NCBI RefSeq assembly: GCF_003173615.1
Contig: NZ_QGNA01000002.1
Coordinates: 806,001 to 870,000 of the forward strand
From: Falsiroseomonas bella
Lineage (GTDB): Bacteria > Pseudomonadota > Alphaproteobacteria > Acetobacterales > Acetobacteraceae
Length of the DNA: 64,000 nucleotides
Direction: 5' to 3'
Shown: piece after piece, positions 44,870 through 53,459 of the stretch
Numbering within the stretch: the first letter of the stretch is position 1
How the letters are laid out: every line of letters begins with the position of its first letter
Made by a program: the position numbers and the translations under genes
The notes under the pieces: model-generated
What the model was told of the DNA's origin: nothing
Seen by the model: the letters and a program-made list of their open reading frames with translations, nothing else
Databases searched by the model: none

Positions 44870-46155
44870 ACGGCTTTGCGATCTTCGGGCTGCTTGGCGC
44901 CACGGTGCTGTCCGGCGCGGTGCTCGGCGCCGCGCTCGGCCTCACCGGCTTCGTCCTGCTGCATTTCGCGGTCGGCGGCGCCACGCGGCTCGGCGTGCAG
45001 ACCGTGTGGAACGTGCTGAACGAGTTCACGCTGACGGCCGTGCCGCTCTTCATCCTGCTGGGCGAGGTGCTGGTGGCGTCCGGCCTCGCCCGCGGCGTCT
45101 ATCGCGCGCTGGCGCCGTTCTTCGCGCGGCTGCCGGGGGGCCTGCTCCACACCAACATCGCGGTCTGCACGGTGTTCGGCGCAGTGTCGGGCTCCTCCAT
45201 GTCGGTCGCGGCGGCGGTGGGCTCCGTCGCCTATCCCGAGCTGAAGGGCAGGGGCTACGATCGGGCCGCGGTGGTCGGCACGCTGGCCGGCGGCGGCACG
45301 CTCGGCCTGCTGATCCCGCCCTCGCTCTCGCTGCTGATCTATGGCGCGCTGACCGACACCTCGATCGGGCGGCTGTTCCTGGCAGGCGTGCTGCCGGGGC
45401 TGATGATGGCCGGCCTGTTCATGGCGATCATCCTGTGGATGGCCTGGCGCAACCCTGCCATCGCGCCGGAGGAGAAATCCGTCGCGCTGCGCGCCGCACT
45501 GCGCGGCCTGCCGGCCGTCCTGCCGCTGGTCGCGCTGATCGTCGCGGTGCTGGGCAGCCTCTTCGCCGGCCTCGCCACGCCGACCGAGGCGGCCGGCGTC
45601 GGCGTCGCCGCGGCGATGATCCTCGGCTTCACCATCGGCGACCTCACGCTGCGCAGGCTGGGCGAGGCGCTGATCGGGACGGCGCGGATCTTCGCGATCA
45701 TCGCCATGGTCTTCATCGGCGCGCTGGTGCTGGCGCAGGCGATCAGCATGCTCGGCCTGCCGCAGCAGATGCTGCAGGCGATCGGCGAATGGGGCCTGTC
45801 GAGATGGGTGCTGCTGCTGGTGGTGGTGGCGATCTACCTGGTGCTCGGCTGCTTCTTCGACGGCCTTTCCATGATGATCATGACCCTGCCGCTGGTCTTC
45901 CCGCTGCTAACGGGCGTGGGCTTCGATCCCGTATGGCTCGGCGTGGTGGTGACGCTGATGATCGAGGTCGGCATGCTCACCCCACCCGTCGGGATGAATC
46001 TTTTCGTGCTCGTCGGCATCACGAACGGCGAGGTGGACCTCGCCTCCGCCGCGCGCGCCGCGCTTCCCTTCTGGTGCGCGCTGCTGGGGGGCGTGCTGCT
46101 GCTCTGCCTGTTTCCGGGCATCGCAACCTGGTTGCCGGGCGTCGCTTTCGGCTGA
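44866..46155 (+). CDS. TRAP transporter large permease, DctM type
   Basis: A 429-residue, roughly 12-helix sodium-coupled permease subunit. The conserved VFGAVSGSSMSVAAAVGSV and GGGTLGLLIPPS motifs are present. GTG start chosen for the GTGA overlap. It completes the TRAP operon. Its stop abuts directly (zero bases) the stop of the convergent CIS cluster gene. Confidence 0.9.
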   Translation: MNGFAIFGLLGATVLSGAVLGAALGLTGFVLLHFAVGGATRLGVQTVWNVLNEFTLTAVPLFILLGEVLVASGLARGVYRALAPFFARLPGGLLHTNIAVCTVFGAVSGSSMSVAAAVGSVAYPELKGRGYDRAAVVGTLAGGGTLGLLIPPSLSLLIYGALTDTSIGRLFLAGVLPGLMMAGLFMAIILWMAWRNPAIAPEEKSVALRAALRGLPAVLPLVALIVAVLGSLFAGLATPTEAAGVGVAAAMILGFTIGDLTLRRLGEALIGTARIFAIIAMVFIGALVLAQAISMLGLPQQMLQAIGEWGLSRWVLLLVVVAIYLVLGCFFDGLSMMIMTLPLVFPLLTGVGFDPVWLGVVVTLMIEVGMLTPPVGMNLFVLVGITNGEVDLASAARAALPFWCALLGGVLLLCLFPGIATWLPGVAFG

Positions 46156-47259
46156 TCACTTGCTCTCTGGCTGCGCGCCCAGTGCGCGCCGGATCGGCGC
46201 CGGCAGGATCGGCGCCTTCAGGAGGTCTATCGTCACGAAGGCGCCGACACCCGGCAGCTTGGTCTGCGCGCCTTCCAGCGGCCCCGGCGCGAAGGGATCG
46301 GGGCCGACGCCCGCGGGCAGCGGCTTCCAGCCGAGATCGGCGCCGGCGCCGATCTGAAGGTTGACGCCCGGGACGACGCCCCAGTTCGCCAGCCCCGATG
46401 CCAGCGTCACGTTCCCCTGTGCATCCAGCGACCAGGTGAAGTCCAGGGAGAGCGTCATTTGCGGGAACCAGGTGATCTTCTCATGCGCAAGACCGAGCAT
46501 GTCGTCGCCGGAGAAGGAGGCTTTCAGAAGTGTCGGTCCGTTCGGCGTGGAGGGCAGCACGTAGCGGAAATCGGTGAGCGTCGCGTAGGGGATCAGGCCG
46601 ATCGGCGCGACGAGGTTGAAGTCTGACAGCGCCTTGCGACCTTCCGGGTCGGAGAGCCCCGCTCCGAGGCCAAGCCCATAGGTCGCGGCGCCGAAGCCGA
46701 TCACGCCGACCTGCCCGCCCGTGCCGAGCTGGTCCCACTGGCGCAGTGCAAGGGCCTTGGCCGGCTCCAGCAATTCCTTCTTGATGCGTGGATCGTCCTT
46801 CGCGGCGTCCTTCGCGATCTTCATGCCGGTCTCAAGGCTGTTGGCCGCTTCCTCCGGCTTCTTCTCCTCCTCCAGCTGCACGGCCGGACCATGCGCGCCC
46901 TGCTGCACCACATGCGCAAGCTCGTGCCCGAGCAGCCGCCGCGTCTCCGCACTGTGCGGCTGCCATGCTCCAGGTGCGAAGCCAATGTCGCGCCCCGCCG
47001 CGAAGGCGCGCGCGCCGAGCCGCGTCGCCGCGCCGCTGTCGGCATGCAAGCGCACGCCGGACAGATCGGCGCCGAGGCGCTGTTCGAAGTAGCGCCGGTC
47101 GCGCGCCGGCAGATGCATGCCCTGGCCGAGCCCGAGCGCAGCCGGCGCCCGCGTCGGCGCGGCCCTCGCACCCGCCTCCGGTCCGCGCTGCGCGGCATGG
47201 TCGGCGGCACGCTCCCGCCCCGCATGGCGCAGCACGGGGACAGGCGGCGCGTGCCTCAT
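46156..47259 (-). CDS. eCIS-core domain (DUF4157) HExxH protein of contractile injection cluster
   Basis: A 367-residue protein with an eCIS-core/DUF4157 domain (about 44–122) ending in the zinc-protease-like H112-E-L-A-H116 in GHELAHVVQQG. DUF4157 proteins are strongly linked to extracellular contractile injection clusters, where several are cargo or toxins. The N-terminal 40 residues are flexible. The rest (about 130–367) has no recognised domain: a Glu/Lys linker, a Gly-rich hydrophobic stretch near 178 and alternating beta-type segments. The ATG overlaps the ATPase stop by four bases, and it is the last gene of the cluster. Cargo function is inference. Confidence 0.8.
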   Translation of the reverse strand: MRHAPPVPVLRHAGRERAADHAAQRGPEAGARAAPTRAPAALGLGQGMHLPARDRRYFEQRLGADLSGVRLHADSGAATRLGARAFAAGRDIGFAPGAWQPHSAETRRLLGHELAHVVQQGAHGPAVQLEEEKKPEEAANSLETGMKIAKDAAKDDPRIKKELLEPAKALALRQWDQLGTGGQVGVIGFGAATYGLGLGAGLSDPEGRKALSDFNLVAPIGLIPYATLTDFRYVLPSTPNGPTLLKASFSGDDMLGLAHEKITWFPQMTLSLDFTWSLDAQGNVTLASGLANWGVVPGVNLQIGAGADLGWKPLPAGVGPDPFAPGPLEGAQTKLPGVGAFVTIDLLKAPILPAPIRRALGAQPESK

Positions 47260-49103
47260 GTCGTCAGCCCGTGCGGCACGGGGCGGCCGGCCTTTGCGAA
47301 TTCCTGCGCAAGCGCCGCGTGCAGCAGCTTCGCGCCGATGCGCTCGCCGGCCTCGGCGGCGGCATAGGCGGCGGTCAGCGCGGCGTTGCGGATCTCGCCG
47401 CCGGTGACCTCGCAGCTCGTCGCGAGCGTGGCGAGGTCGAGCCCTGGGGCGAGCAGCGCAGCCGGCAGGTGCGCGCGCCACAGCGCCAGGCGCTGCGCCG
47501 CGTTGGGGCGGCGGAAGGGGACGGTGAGGTCGAAGCGCCGCAGGAAGGCCTCGTCCATGCCTTCCGCCAGGTTGGTGGCAAGCAGCGCGACGCCGTCGAA
47601 GCGTTCCAGCCGCTGCAGCAGGTAGTTGACCTCGATGTTGGCGTAGCGGTCATGCGCGTCCTGCACCGCGGTGCGCTTGCCGAACAGCGCGTCGGCCTCG
47701 TCGAAGAACAGCACGGCGCAGAATCCCTCGGCGGCCGCGAAGAGCTCCGAGAGGTTCTTCTCCGTCTCGCCGATGTATTTCGAGACGATGCGCGAGAGAT
47801 CGGCCGCGAGCAGCGGCAGGCCGAGGCGCAGCGCGACGGCCTCGGCGGCCAGCGTCTTTCCCGTGCCGGGATCGCCGGTGAGCAGCGCGACCAGCGCGCT
47901 GCCGCCGGCATCCATGCCCCATCGCTCCCGCACGGTGGCGCGGTGGCGCGTGCGGCGCACCACCTCCTCCAGCTGCGCCTGCGTCACCGGGTCCAGCACC
48001 AGCCGGTCCCAGGCGACCTGTGGCTGGCGCAGCGTGGCGAGGCGGGCGGCGCGCGGTGGCGACACTTCCATGCGTGCGGCCAGCAGCGCTGCGGGATCGG
48101 GCGCGTGCGCCGCCGCGGCAATGGCCGCGATGTCGGCCTCCGCCATCCAGCTTTGTGCGGCAAGGGCCGTGGCGTCCGGCTCCGGCAGGTCGGGGCGCGC
48201 CTGTTGCCAGCGGGCGCGCTGTTCCGCCAACAGTGGCCGCGGCACGCGCAGATGCCGGCGCGGCACCAGGCGGCCGAGCACGGCCTCGGCGCCGATCACC
48301 GCGACGGGCGCGATCGGCGCGGCGTTGGGACCTGTCAGCGCCTCGCCCTCGCCCAGCAGCGCGACGAAGCCGCCGCTCGCCCCGGCCAGTGCGCCGGCCT
48401 CGGCCCAGGGCGGCGGCGCGGGTGCCGTGCCGCGCGGCGGCGGATGCAGCAGGAGCGTCGGGCCGGCGAGCGCCAGCGCCTCCGCCGCGCGCTCGACGCG
48501 CGCGCTGTCCAGCAGCAGCAGCGGTGGCTCGACGCTCCGCGCCCAGGCGCGCAGCGCCGCGACCGTGTCGGCGAGGCTGCCGGGCCTTGCTTCCGTCGCC
48601 GGCACGCGCTGCACGATCCAGCCCTCCGCCGTCGTCTCCGGCAGGGCGCCGTCGAGGATTGCGAGCAGCGTCGGCGTCGGGTCCAGCCGGCGTTCCGCCG
48701 GCGGCTGCGCGGGATCGCCCGCGCGCAGCAGACCGGCGCGCCACAGCGGGCTGTCGCGCAGCGCCTGCCGTGGCGCGGCGTCGTCGGTTGCCGACAGAAG
48801 CAGGCGCAGCGCTCGCCCGGCGGGGAGGCGTCGCGCGCCGCGCGTCAGCGCCTCCACCGCTTCCGCCGCGCGATCGTCGAGCGCGGGCAGCACGGCCAGG
48901 CCGAGCAGGTCGAGATCGAAGGCGGAAAGGCGTGCGGCGCGTGCGAGGCGTGCGAAGGGCGTGTCCGTGGCGGTCAGCGCCGCCATCAGCGCATCCTCGT
49001 CCGCAGGCACCGCCCAGCCCGCATCCGGGACAGGCGGCGCCAGGCGCGCGGCGGCGATCGCGAGCAGCAGCGTGACCGGATCGGGCTTCACTGGCCGGCT
49101 CAT
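47256..49103 (-). CDS. AAA+ ATPase of contractile injection system (Afp15-like)
   Basis: A 615-residue protein with a variable Ala/Pro-rich N-terminal half and a C-terminal AAA+ module. Walker A GDPGTGKT (about 408–415) and Walker B LFFDEAD (about 464–470) are followed by sensor and arginine-finger regions (LLATNLAEGMDEAFLRRF). Afp15-type ATPases terminate sheath or tube assembly in eCIS particles; ClpV-type features of type VI secretion are absent. The start is an ATG that shares one base with the tape-measure-like gene stop; ATGA overlap with the downstream eCIS-core gene. Confidence 0.88.
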   Translation of the reverse strand: MSRPVKPDPVTLLLAIAAARLAPPVPDAGWAVPADEDALMAALTATDTPFARLARAARLSAFDLDLLGLAVLPALDDRAAEAVEALTRGARRLPAGRALRLLLSATDDAAPRQALRDSPLWRAGLLRAGDPAQPPAERRLDPTPTLLAILDGALPETTAEGWIVQRVPATEARPGSLADTVAALRAWARSVEPPLLLLDSARVERAAEALALAGPTLLLHPPPRGTAPAPPPWAEAGALAGASGGFVALLGEGEALTGPNAAPIAPVAVIGAEAVLGRLVPRRHLRVPRPLLAEQRARWQQARPDLPEPDATALAAQSWMAEADIAAIAAAAHAPDPAALLAARMEVSPPRAARLATLRQPQVAWDRLVLDPVTQAQLEEVVRRTRHRATVRERWGMDAGGSALVALLTGDPGTGKTLAAEAVALRLGLPLLAADLSRIVSKYIGETEKNLSELFAAAEGFCAVLFFDEADALFGKRTAVQDAHDRYANIEVNYLLQRLERFDGVALLATNLAEGMDEAFLRRFDLTVPFRRPNAAQRLALWRAHLPAALLAPGLDLATLATSCEVTGGEIRNAALTAAYAAAEAGERIGAKLLHAALAQEFAKAGRPVPHGLTT

Positions 49104-50620
49104 CACGCGCCGTAGCGGAAGGCGATGCGCCTGCCGAGCCACGGCACCCATCCCGGATCGATGTCCCAGCCGGCGCGCCGCAACGCGATGTCGGCGGCGT
49201 CGGGCGGCCAGACCAGCGTCGCCGCGCCCTCCTCCAGCAGCAGGCGGCCAGGCCGCAGCAGCAGCCGGCACAGTGCATCCGTGGCGGCATCCGCCGCGAA
49301 GGGATCCCTGCCATAGGCGCGCCGCAGCGCGGCCGGCGCGTGCGCAGTGCCCGATGGCGCCGCGGCCAGCAGCGCAGCGAGTGCGTCCTCCGCCTCGACG
49401 GCGAGCGACGGCGCCGCCCGCACCGCATCGAGCGGCTCGTCCGGCGGCGGGGCGCCGGCGAAGAGCGCGAGCAGCGGCCGGTCGCGTTCCAGCGCGGCGC
49501 GGCAGGCGGCGGGCGGCAGGGGCGCGGCGAGGCGTTGTAGCGCGACAAGCCCGAGCGCGAGCAGCCGCTCCGGCAGCGCCTCGCCGAGCGACAGCCAGGC
49601 GGGGCGTAGCCTTGCAAGCGGGCGGATCAGCAGCAGCAGGCCGCCGCACCACACCTCCGTCGCTTCCGTCTCCGCAGCCTCCGCGAGCCGTTCCGGCTTG
49701 GGTGCCGGCACGACGCCGTCGCCCGCATGCTGCGCATGGGGCATCGAAAGCGGCAATGCGGTGGCCGTCTCGAGCAGCGCGGCGAGATGGGCGGCCTGTG
49801 CCGGGGCATGCTTCAGAAGGGCGGCGGCGAGCCAGGGCAGGCGCTGCGCTGGCGACATCAGCGCCAGCGCGATGCGCAGCGATGCAGGCAGCAGCGCGAT
49901 GTGTCGCGCCGCCGCGTCGCGCGCCGCCGGCGTGGCGCGGAGCGGCGCAGCCATCCCGGATTCCGGCGGGCCGGAGACGGCGGGTGCCACCGTCTGCAAC
50001 GCCGCCTGCGCTGAATTGAGCAGCCTGAAGGCGAGCACTTGCGCCGGGCGTGCCTCCAGCCTCGCGGCAAGCGCTGGCAGTTGCGTCAGCACGTCGCTCA
50101 TCCGCCATGCTGCCCGCGCAGGATCGCGGGCGATCCAGCGCGCGAGGATGTCGGCCAACACGTCCTCTGCCGATCCTGCCGCATCGCCGATCAGCTCGGT
50201 GGTCCACCACGGCGCGGGCTCGCCCTGCGCAAGGGCGCGCAGCACGGCCATCTCCGCGGCCCAGAGGTCGCGGAAGCTGGCGGGGTTTTCGGCCTCCGCC
50301 ACGCCGGGCGCGTCTTGCTGCGCCGCGGCGTCGCGCGTGGCGGGCAAGGCAGACAGGATGGCCTGCGCCAGGGCCGAGGCCCACGCCTCGCCGAGCTCTG
50401 CTGCGCTCACCTCGCCCTGCAGATGCAGGCGGAGCTGCAGGCGCGGCAGCGCCACCACCGCATCCGGCGGCAGGCCTGCGCGCTCCAGCGCGGCGTCCAC
50501 CCCCGGGCCCATCCGGCGCAGGGCCTGGTCCAGCAGCGCGCGCGCGGCGAAGGCGCCTTCCGGCTCCGGCGCGCGGATGCGCGTCGCCAGCCGGCGGATC
50601 GCGACCTCCGGCGCCGCCAT
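49103..50620 (-). CDS. CIS tape-measure-like protein (Afp14/CIS_TMP family)
   Basis: A 505-residue helical, Ala/Leu-rich protein. It matches the pattern of the family annotated as CIS tape measure (PF19268): an opening like IRRLATRIRAP, then a VWCGGLLLLIRPLARL-like core near 320, and a conserved end DPGWVPWLGRRIAFRY. Position directly before the AAA+ gene is the usual place. Tape-measure proteins set tube length, but the exact length rule for this family is unclear. It is six bases from the next upstream gene. Confidence 0.66.
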   Translation of the reverse strand: MAAPEVAIRRLATRIRAPEPEGAFAARALLDQALRRMGPGVDAALERAGLPPDAVVALPRLQLRLHLQGEVSAAELGEAWASALAQAILSALPATRDAAAQQDAPGVAEAENPASFRDLWAAEMAVLRALAQGEPAPWWTTELIGDAAGSAEDVLADILARWIARDPARAAWRMSDVLTQLPALAARLEARPAQVLAFRLLNSAQAALQTVAPAVSGPPESGMAAPLRATPAARDAAARHIALLPASLRIALALMSPAQRLPWLAAALLKHAPAQAAHLAALLETATALPLSMPHAQHAGDGVVPAPKPERLAEAAETEATEVWCGGLLLLIRPLARLRPAWLSLGEALPERLLALGLVALQRLAAPLPPAACRAALERDRPLLALFAGAPPPDEPLDAVRAAPSLAVEAEDALAALLAAAPSGTAHAPAALRRAYGRDPFAADAATDALCRLLLRPGRLLLEEGAATLVWPPDAADIALRRAGWDIDPGWVPWLGRRIAFRYGA

Positions 50621-50626
50621 GCCGGC

Positions 50627-53446
50627 CTACTTCGTCCGGAAGCGGGTCAGCGCCAGCGTCCGCTCGACGCCGAGCGTGCGCACGAGCTTCGCCGCGCCAT
50701 CCAGCGAGGCGCGCGCCGCCGGGTCGGTGGCGGTGTCGCGCGCTTTCTCCAATGCGACGACGGGGTCCTCGCCGCGCGCGGCGACTTCCGTGACCTTGGC
50801 CACCACCTCCGGCGGCGGCGGCGCGGCGGCGACGGCCTTCGCCGCGACGGCGGCCTCCTCGCGCTCCTTCGCGATGGCGGCGGTGAAGGCTTCCAGCTTG
50901 TCCTCGCCGCCGAGCAGGCGCGCGGCATCCTGCGGTGGCCTGGCCAGCACCTCCGCCACCGTCACGCCCTGCGGTGCATCGGCGACGAAGTCCTTCGCGC
51001 TCTTCTCCGCCACGGCTTCGCGCATGGCGCCATAAGCGATGGTGGCTTCGGCGCTGTCGAAGGTGCGCACGCCGCCCGCGGTGACGCGGTCCGCCACGGT
51101 CGCCTCCGCCACCGTGGCGTTCTGGTCGCGCAGCGGCAATTGCGCGGCCTGGAAGCGGAGATCGGCGATGGTCGCCTTGGCCGCCGTCGGTGGCTGCACC
51201 GCGGAGATTACCTGCACCACCTGGAAGCCCGGATACTCCGCGGCATACGCGTCGGCGACGCGATCCAGCGCGACGCGCTCGCGCTCCGCGGGGTCGGCGA
51301 TCTCCGTCGCCAGCGCGGCTTCCTGCGCCGCGACGGCCTGCACGAATTCCGCATTGCGCGACGGCACGCGCAGGTCCGAGGAACTCAGCGCCGCGGCGCT
51401 GACCACGGCGTTGCGCACCGTGGGCTCGGCCAGCGCGGCCTCGGTCAGGGCGCGCTTCTCCGCGGGCTGCTGCAGATAGGCGGTGCGGTAGGCGGCCGTG
51501 GTCGTCATCGCCTGGTTCTGCGACTGCGCGAGCCTTGCGCCGCGCTGCAGGTCGCGTGCCAGTACCACCACGGCCTGGAGCAGCTCGATCACCATGACCA
51601 GCACCTCCAGCAGCACCATGCGCTGCTTCACGTACACCGCGAAATGGCGCGGCAGCATCTCCAGCGCCATCCGCGCTCGCAGCCCGGCCATGTTCGTCGC
51701 ATTCGTCAGGCGCGATTCCGTGGCGAACCAGGAGGGGGGCTGGGAACCAAGCCAGTCGGGAAGCTGCGCCTGCGCATCCTCCGGCACGACGCCGACCACG
51801 GGATGCGGCCGCGTCAGCCCCTGCAGCGGGATCACCACCTTCACGATCTCCGTGCGGCGGTTCACCAGCTCATCCAGGCCCATCACCTCGAAGATGTCGC
51901 CGAGGCGTTCGAGGAAGTTGTTGACCGGCACATTGGTGCCGGGCGTGTCGGGATTGGGCGCCGGCGTGTCGCGCGGGACGCGGCGCGCCACGCGCACCGG
52001 GTCCTTGTCGAAGACGTTCGAGAGGTCTTCGAGGATGTCGTCGTCATGCAGCGCAACAACGCAATAGGGGATCACGGTCGTGCCGCGGAAATAGGCGAAG
52101 GCCTGCTGCCGCGCCGCGGCGATCAGGCCGGAGACGAGCGCGATGCGCCCACCCGCGGCGGCGATCAGGCGGTCCAGCGCGGCATTGCCGGTGGAGCCGG
52201 TGCGGTCGCCGCGCGCGCCGATGGCGGCGGGATCGAGCGGCAGGAACCCGATGGGCGGGATATGGCGGAAGCCGCGCCGCCACAGGTTCAGCGCGCGGAT
52301 CTCGCTGTTCTGCACCAGCGGCTCCCGCGCCAGGCTCTCGGCCAGCATTGCCTGGAACTGGTGGATGCGCGCCCAGGCGGCGGCGCGCGGCGGTGCGCCG
52401 AAGCGCGTGCGGTGCCAGTCCTCGCCCGGCGTGGCCACGATGCTGCGGCGGGGGATCCAGGAATCGAGGAACAGCGCCGAGCCATCCGTGCCGAGCCAGA
52501 CCATCGCCAGCGCAACGGCGCCGGCCTCATGCCGCGCCGAGCCAACCGGCTTGCGGAAGCCGTCATCGGCGGCGAAATCCGGGTCCCAGCGCTTCAGCAG
52601 CGAATGCTCGAACAGGTCGAACCACCAGGCGGAGGCGGTGCCGCGCAGCGCCCAGGAGGAAGTCAGCCCGTCCTCCTCCGGCAGTTCCAGCGGCACGCGC
52701 ACAAGGGAGAGCCCGAAGGCGCCGCGCCAGCTTTCGGACTGGCAGGTGACCGGCGTCGGGCCGGCGCAGGCCTCGCCATAGACCTTGGCCTCGCCCTGGG
52801 GAACCTCGCCCGGCTCGATGACGAGCAGGTAGGGGCCGGGCCGCACCGCCGCGGTGCCGCCGGTGGGGCCGGCGGGATCGGGCACCAGGCAGACGCAGGG
52901 CGCGAACTCGATACCGCCCGGCGCGACCCGGCGCGGCGTGCTGCGCGACGCGCCGATCAGGTCGGCGATGGTGAAGTGGAAGGGCTGCGAGACGAGGATC
53001 GGGCGCCCGACATGATCGAAGGCGAGGCCGGGCGAGAGCGTCAGCGTCTGCGCCTTGCCGAAGCCGCCCGATGTCGGCGGCGTCGAGCGGTCCTCCACCA
53101 CCGGCATGGCGTTCAGCCCGTTTCCGGCGATCCCAAGGCCATAGGCGACGCCCGGCATCAGCGCATGCGCGTTAAGCCGGTCGCGCGCGTCGAAATAGAC
53201 GTCCTGGCGGCGCAGCGCCTCGGCGGTCAGGAAGCGGCCGTTGAACCAGTTCGTCCGAAGCAGCGCGTTCTGCCCGCGCGCATCGCCGGGCGCCGATTGC
53301 GGCAGACCTTCGTTGCCGCCGGTCGCCGGCAGGAAGGCGGCAAGTGCCGCTTCCTCGCTGGCGGAGAGCGTCGCCTGCGGGTTCTGCACCTTCTTCGCGA
53401 AGGCCATGAACAGCTTGGCCTGCTGGATCTGCATGGTGGTGCTCAT
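50627..53446 (-). CDS. Large CIS-cluster protein with 'TNWFNGRFLTAE' domain
   Basis: A 939-residue protein of no family I can name with certainty. The N-terminal region (about 60–160) shares a domain with the next gene upstream: a WFNGRFLTAEALRRQD-like core, then R-x-RL, a Y/WGL motif and PGLAFDHVGRPI. The middle (about 160–560) is mixed alpha/beta. A hydrophobic helix near 605–630 (LLEVLVMVIELLQAVVVLA) precedes an Ala-rich helical C-terminus that looks coiled-coil-like and stalk-forming. It probably belongs to the baseplate or its surface extension (inference). The start is an ATG 13 bases after the preceding gene's stop. Confidence 0.62.
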   Translation of the reverse strand: MSTTMQIQQAKLFMAFAKKVQNPQATLSASEEAALAAFLPATGGNEGLPQSAPGDARGQNALLRTNWFNGRFLTAEALRRQDVYFDARDRLNAHALMPGVAYGLGIAGNGLNAMPVVEDRSTPPTSGGFGKAQTLTLSPGLAFDHVGRPILVSQPFHFTIADLIGASRSTPRRVAPGGIEFAPCVCLVPDPAGPTGGTAAVRPGPYLLVIEPGEVPQGEAKVYGEACAGPTPVTCQSESWRGAFGLSLVRVPLELPEEDGLTSSWALRGTASAWWFDLFEHSLLKRWDPDFAADDGFRKPVGSARHEAGAVALAMVWLGTDGSALFLDSWIPRRSIVATPGEDWHRTRFGAPPRAAAWARIHQFQAMLAESLAREPLVQNSEIRALNLWRRGFRHIPPIGFLPLDPAAIGARGDRTGSTGNAALDRLIAAAGGRIALVSGLIAAARQQAFAYFRGTTVIPYCVVALHDDDILEDLSNVFDKDPVRVARRVPRDTPAPNPDTPGTNVPVNNFLERLGDIFEVMGLDELVNRRTEIVKVVIPLQGLTRPHPVVGVVPEDAQAQLPDWLGSQPPSWFATESRLTNATNMAGLRARMALEMLPRHFAVYVKQRMVLLEVLVMVIELLQAVVVLARDLQRGARLAQSQNQAMTTTAAYRTAYLQQPAEKRALTEAALAEPTVRNAVVSAAALSSSDLRVPSRNAEFVQAVAAQEAALATEIADPAERERVALDRVADAYAAEYPGFQVVQVISAVQPPTAAKATIADLRFQAAQLPLRDQNATVAEATVADRVTAGGVRTFDSAEATIAYGAMREAVAEKSAKDFVADAPQGVTVAEVLARPPQDAARLLGGEDKLEAFTAAIAKEREEAAVAAKAVAAAPPPPEVVAKVTEVAARGEDPVVALEKARDTATDPAARASLDGAAKLVRTLGVERTLALTRFRTK

Positions 53447-53459
53447 GGCGGCGGCCCTC

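Noticed and set aside
47256-49103. Type VI secretion ClpV
   Set aside because: A single AAA+ module with a variable N-terminal half, not the two-AAA ClpV layout, and no TssB/C or TssJLM nearby.
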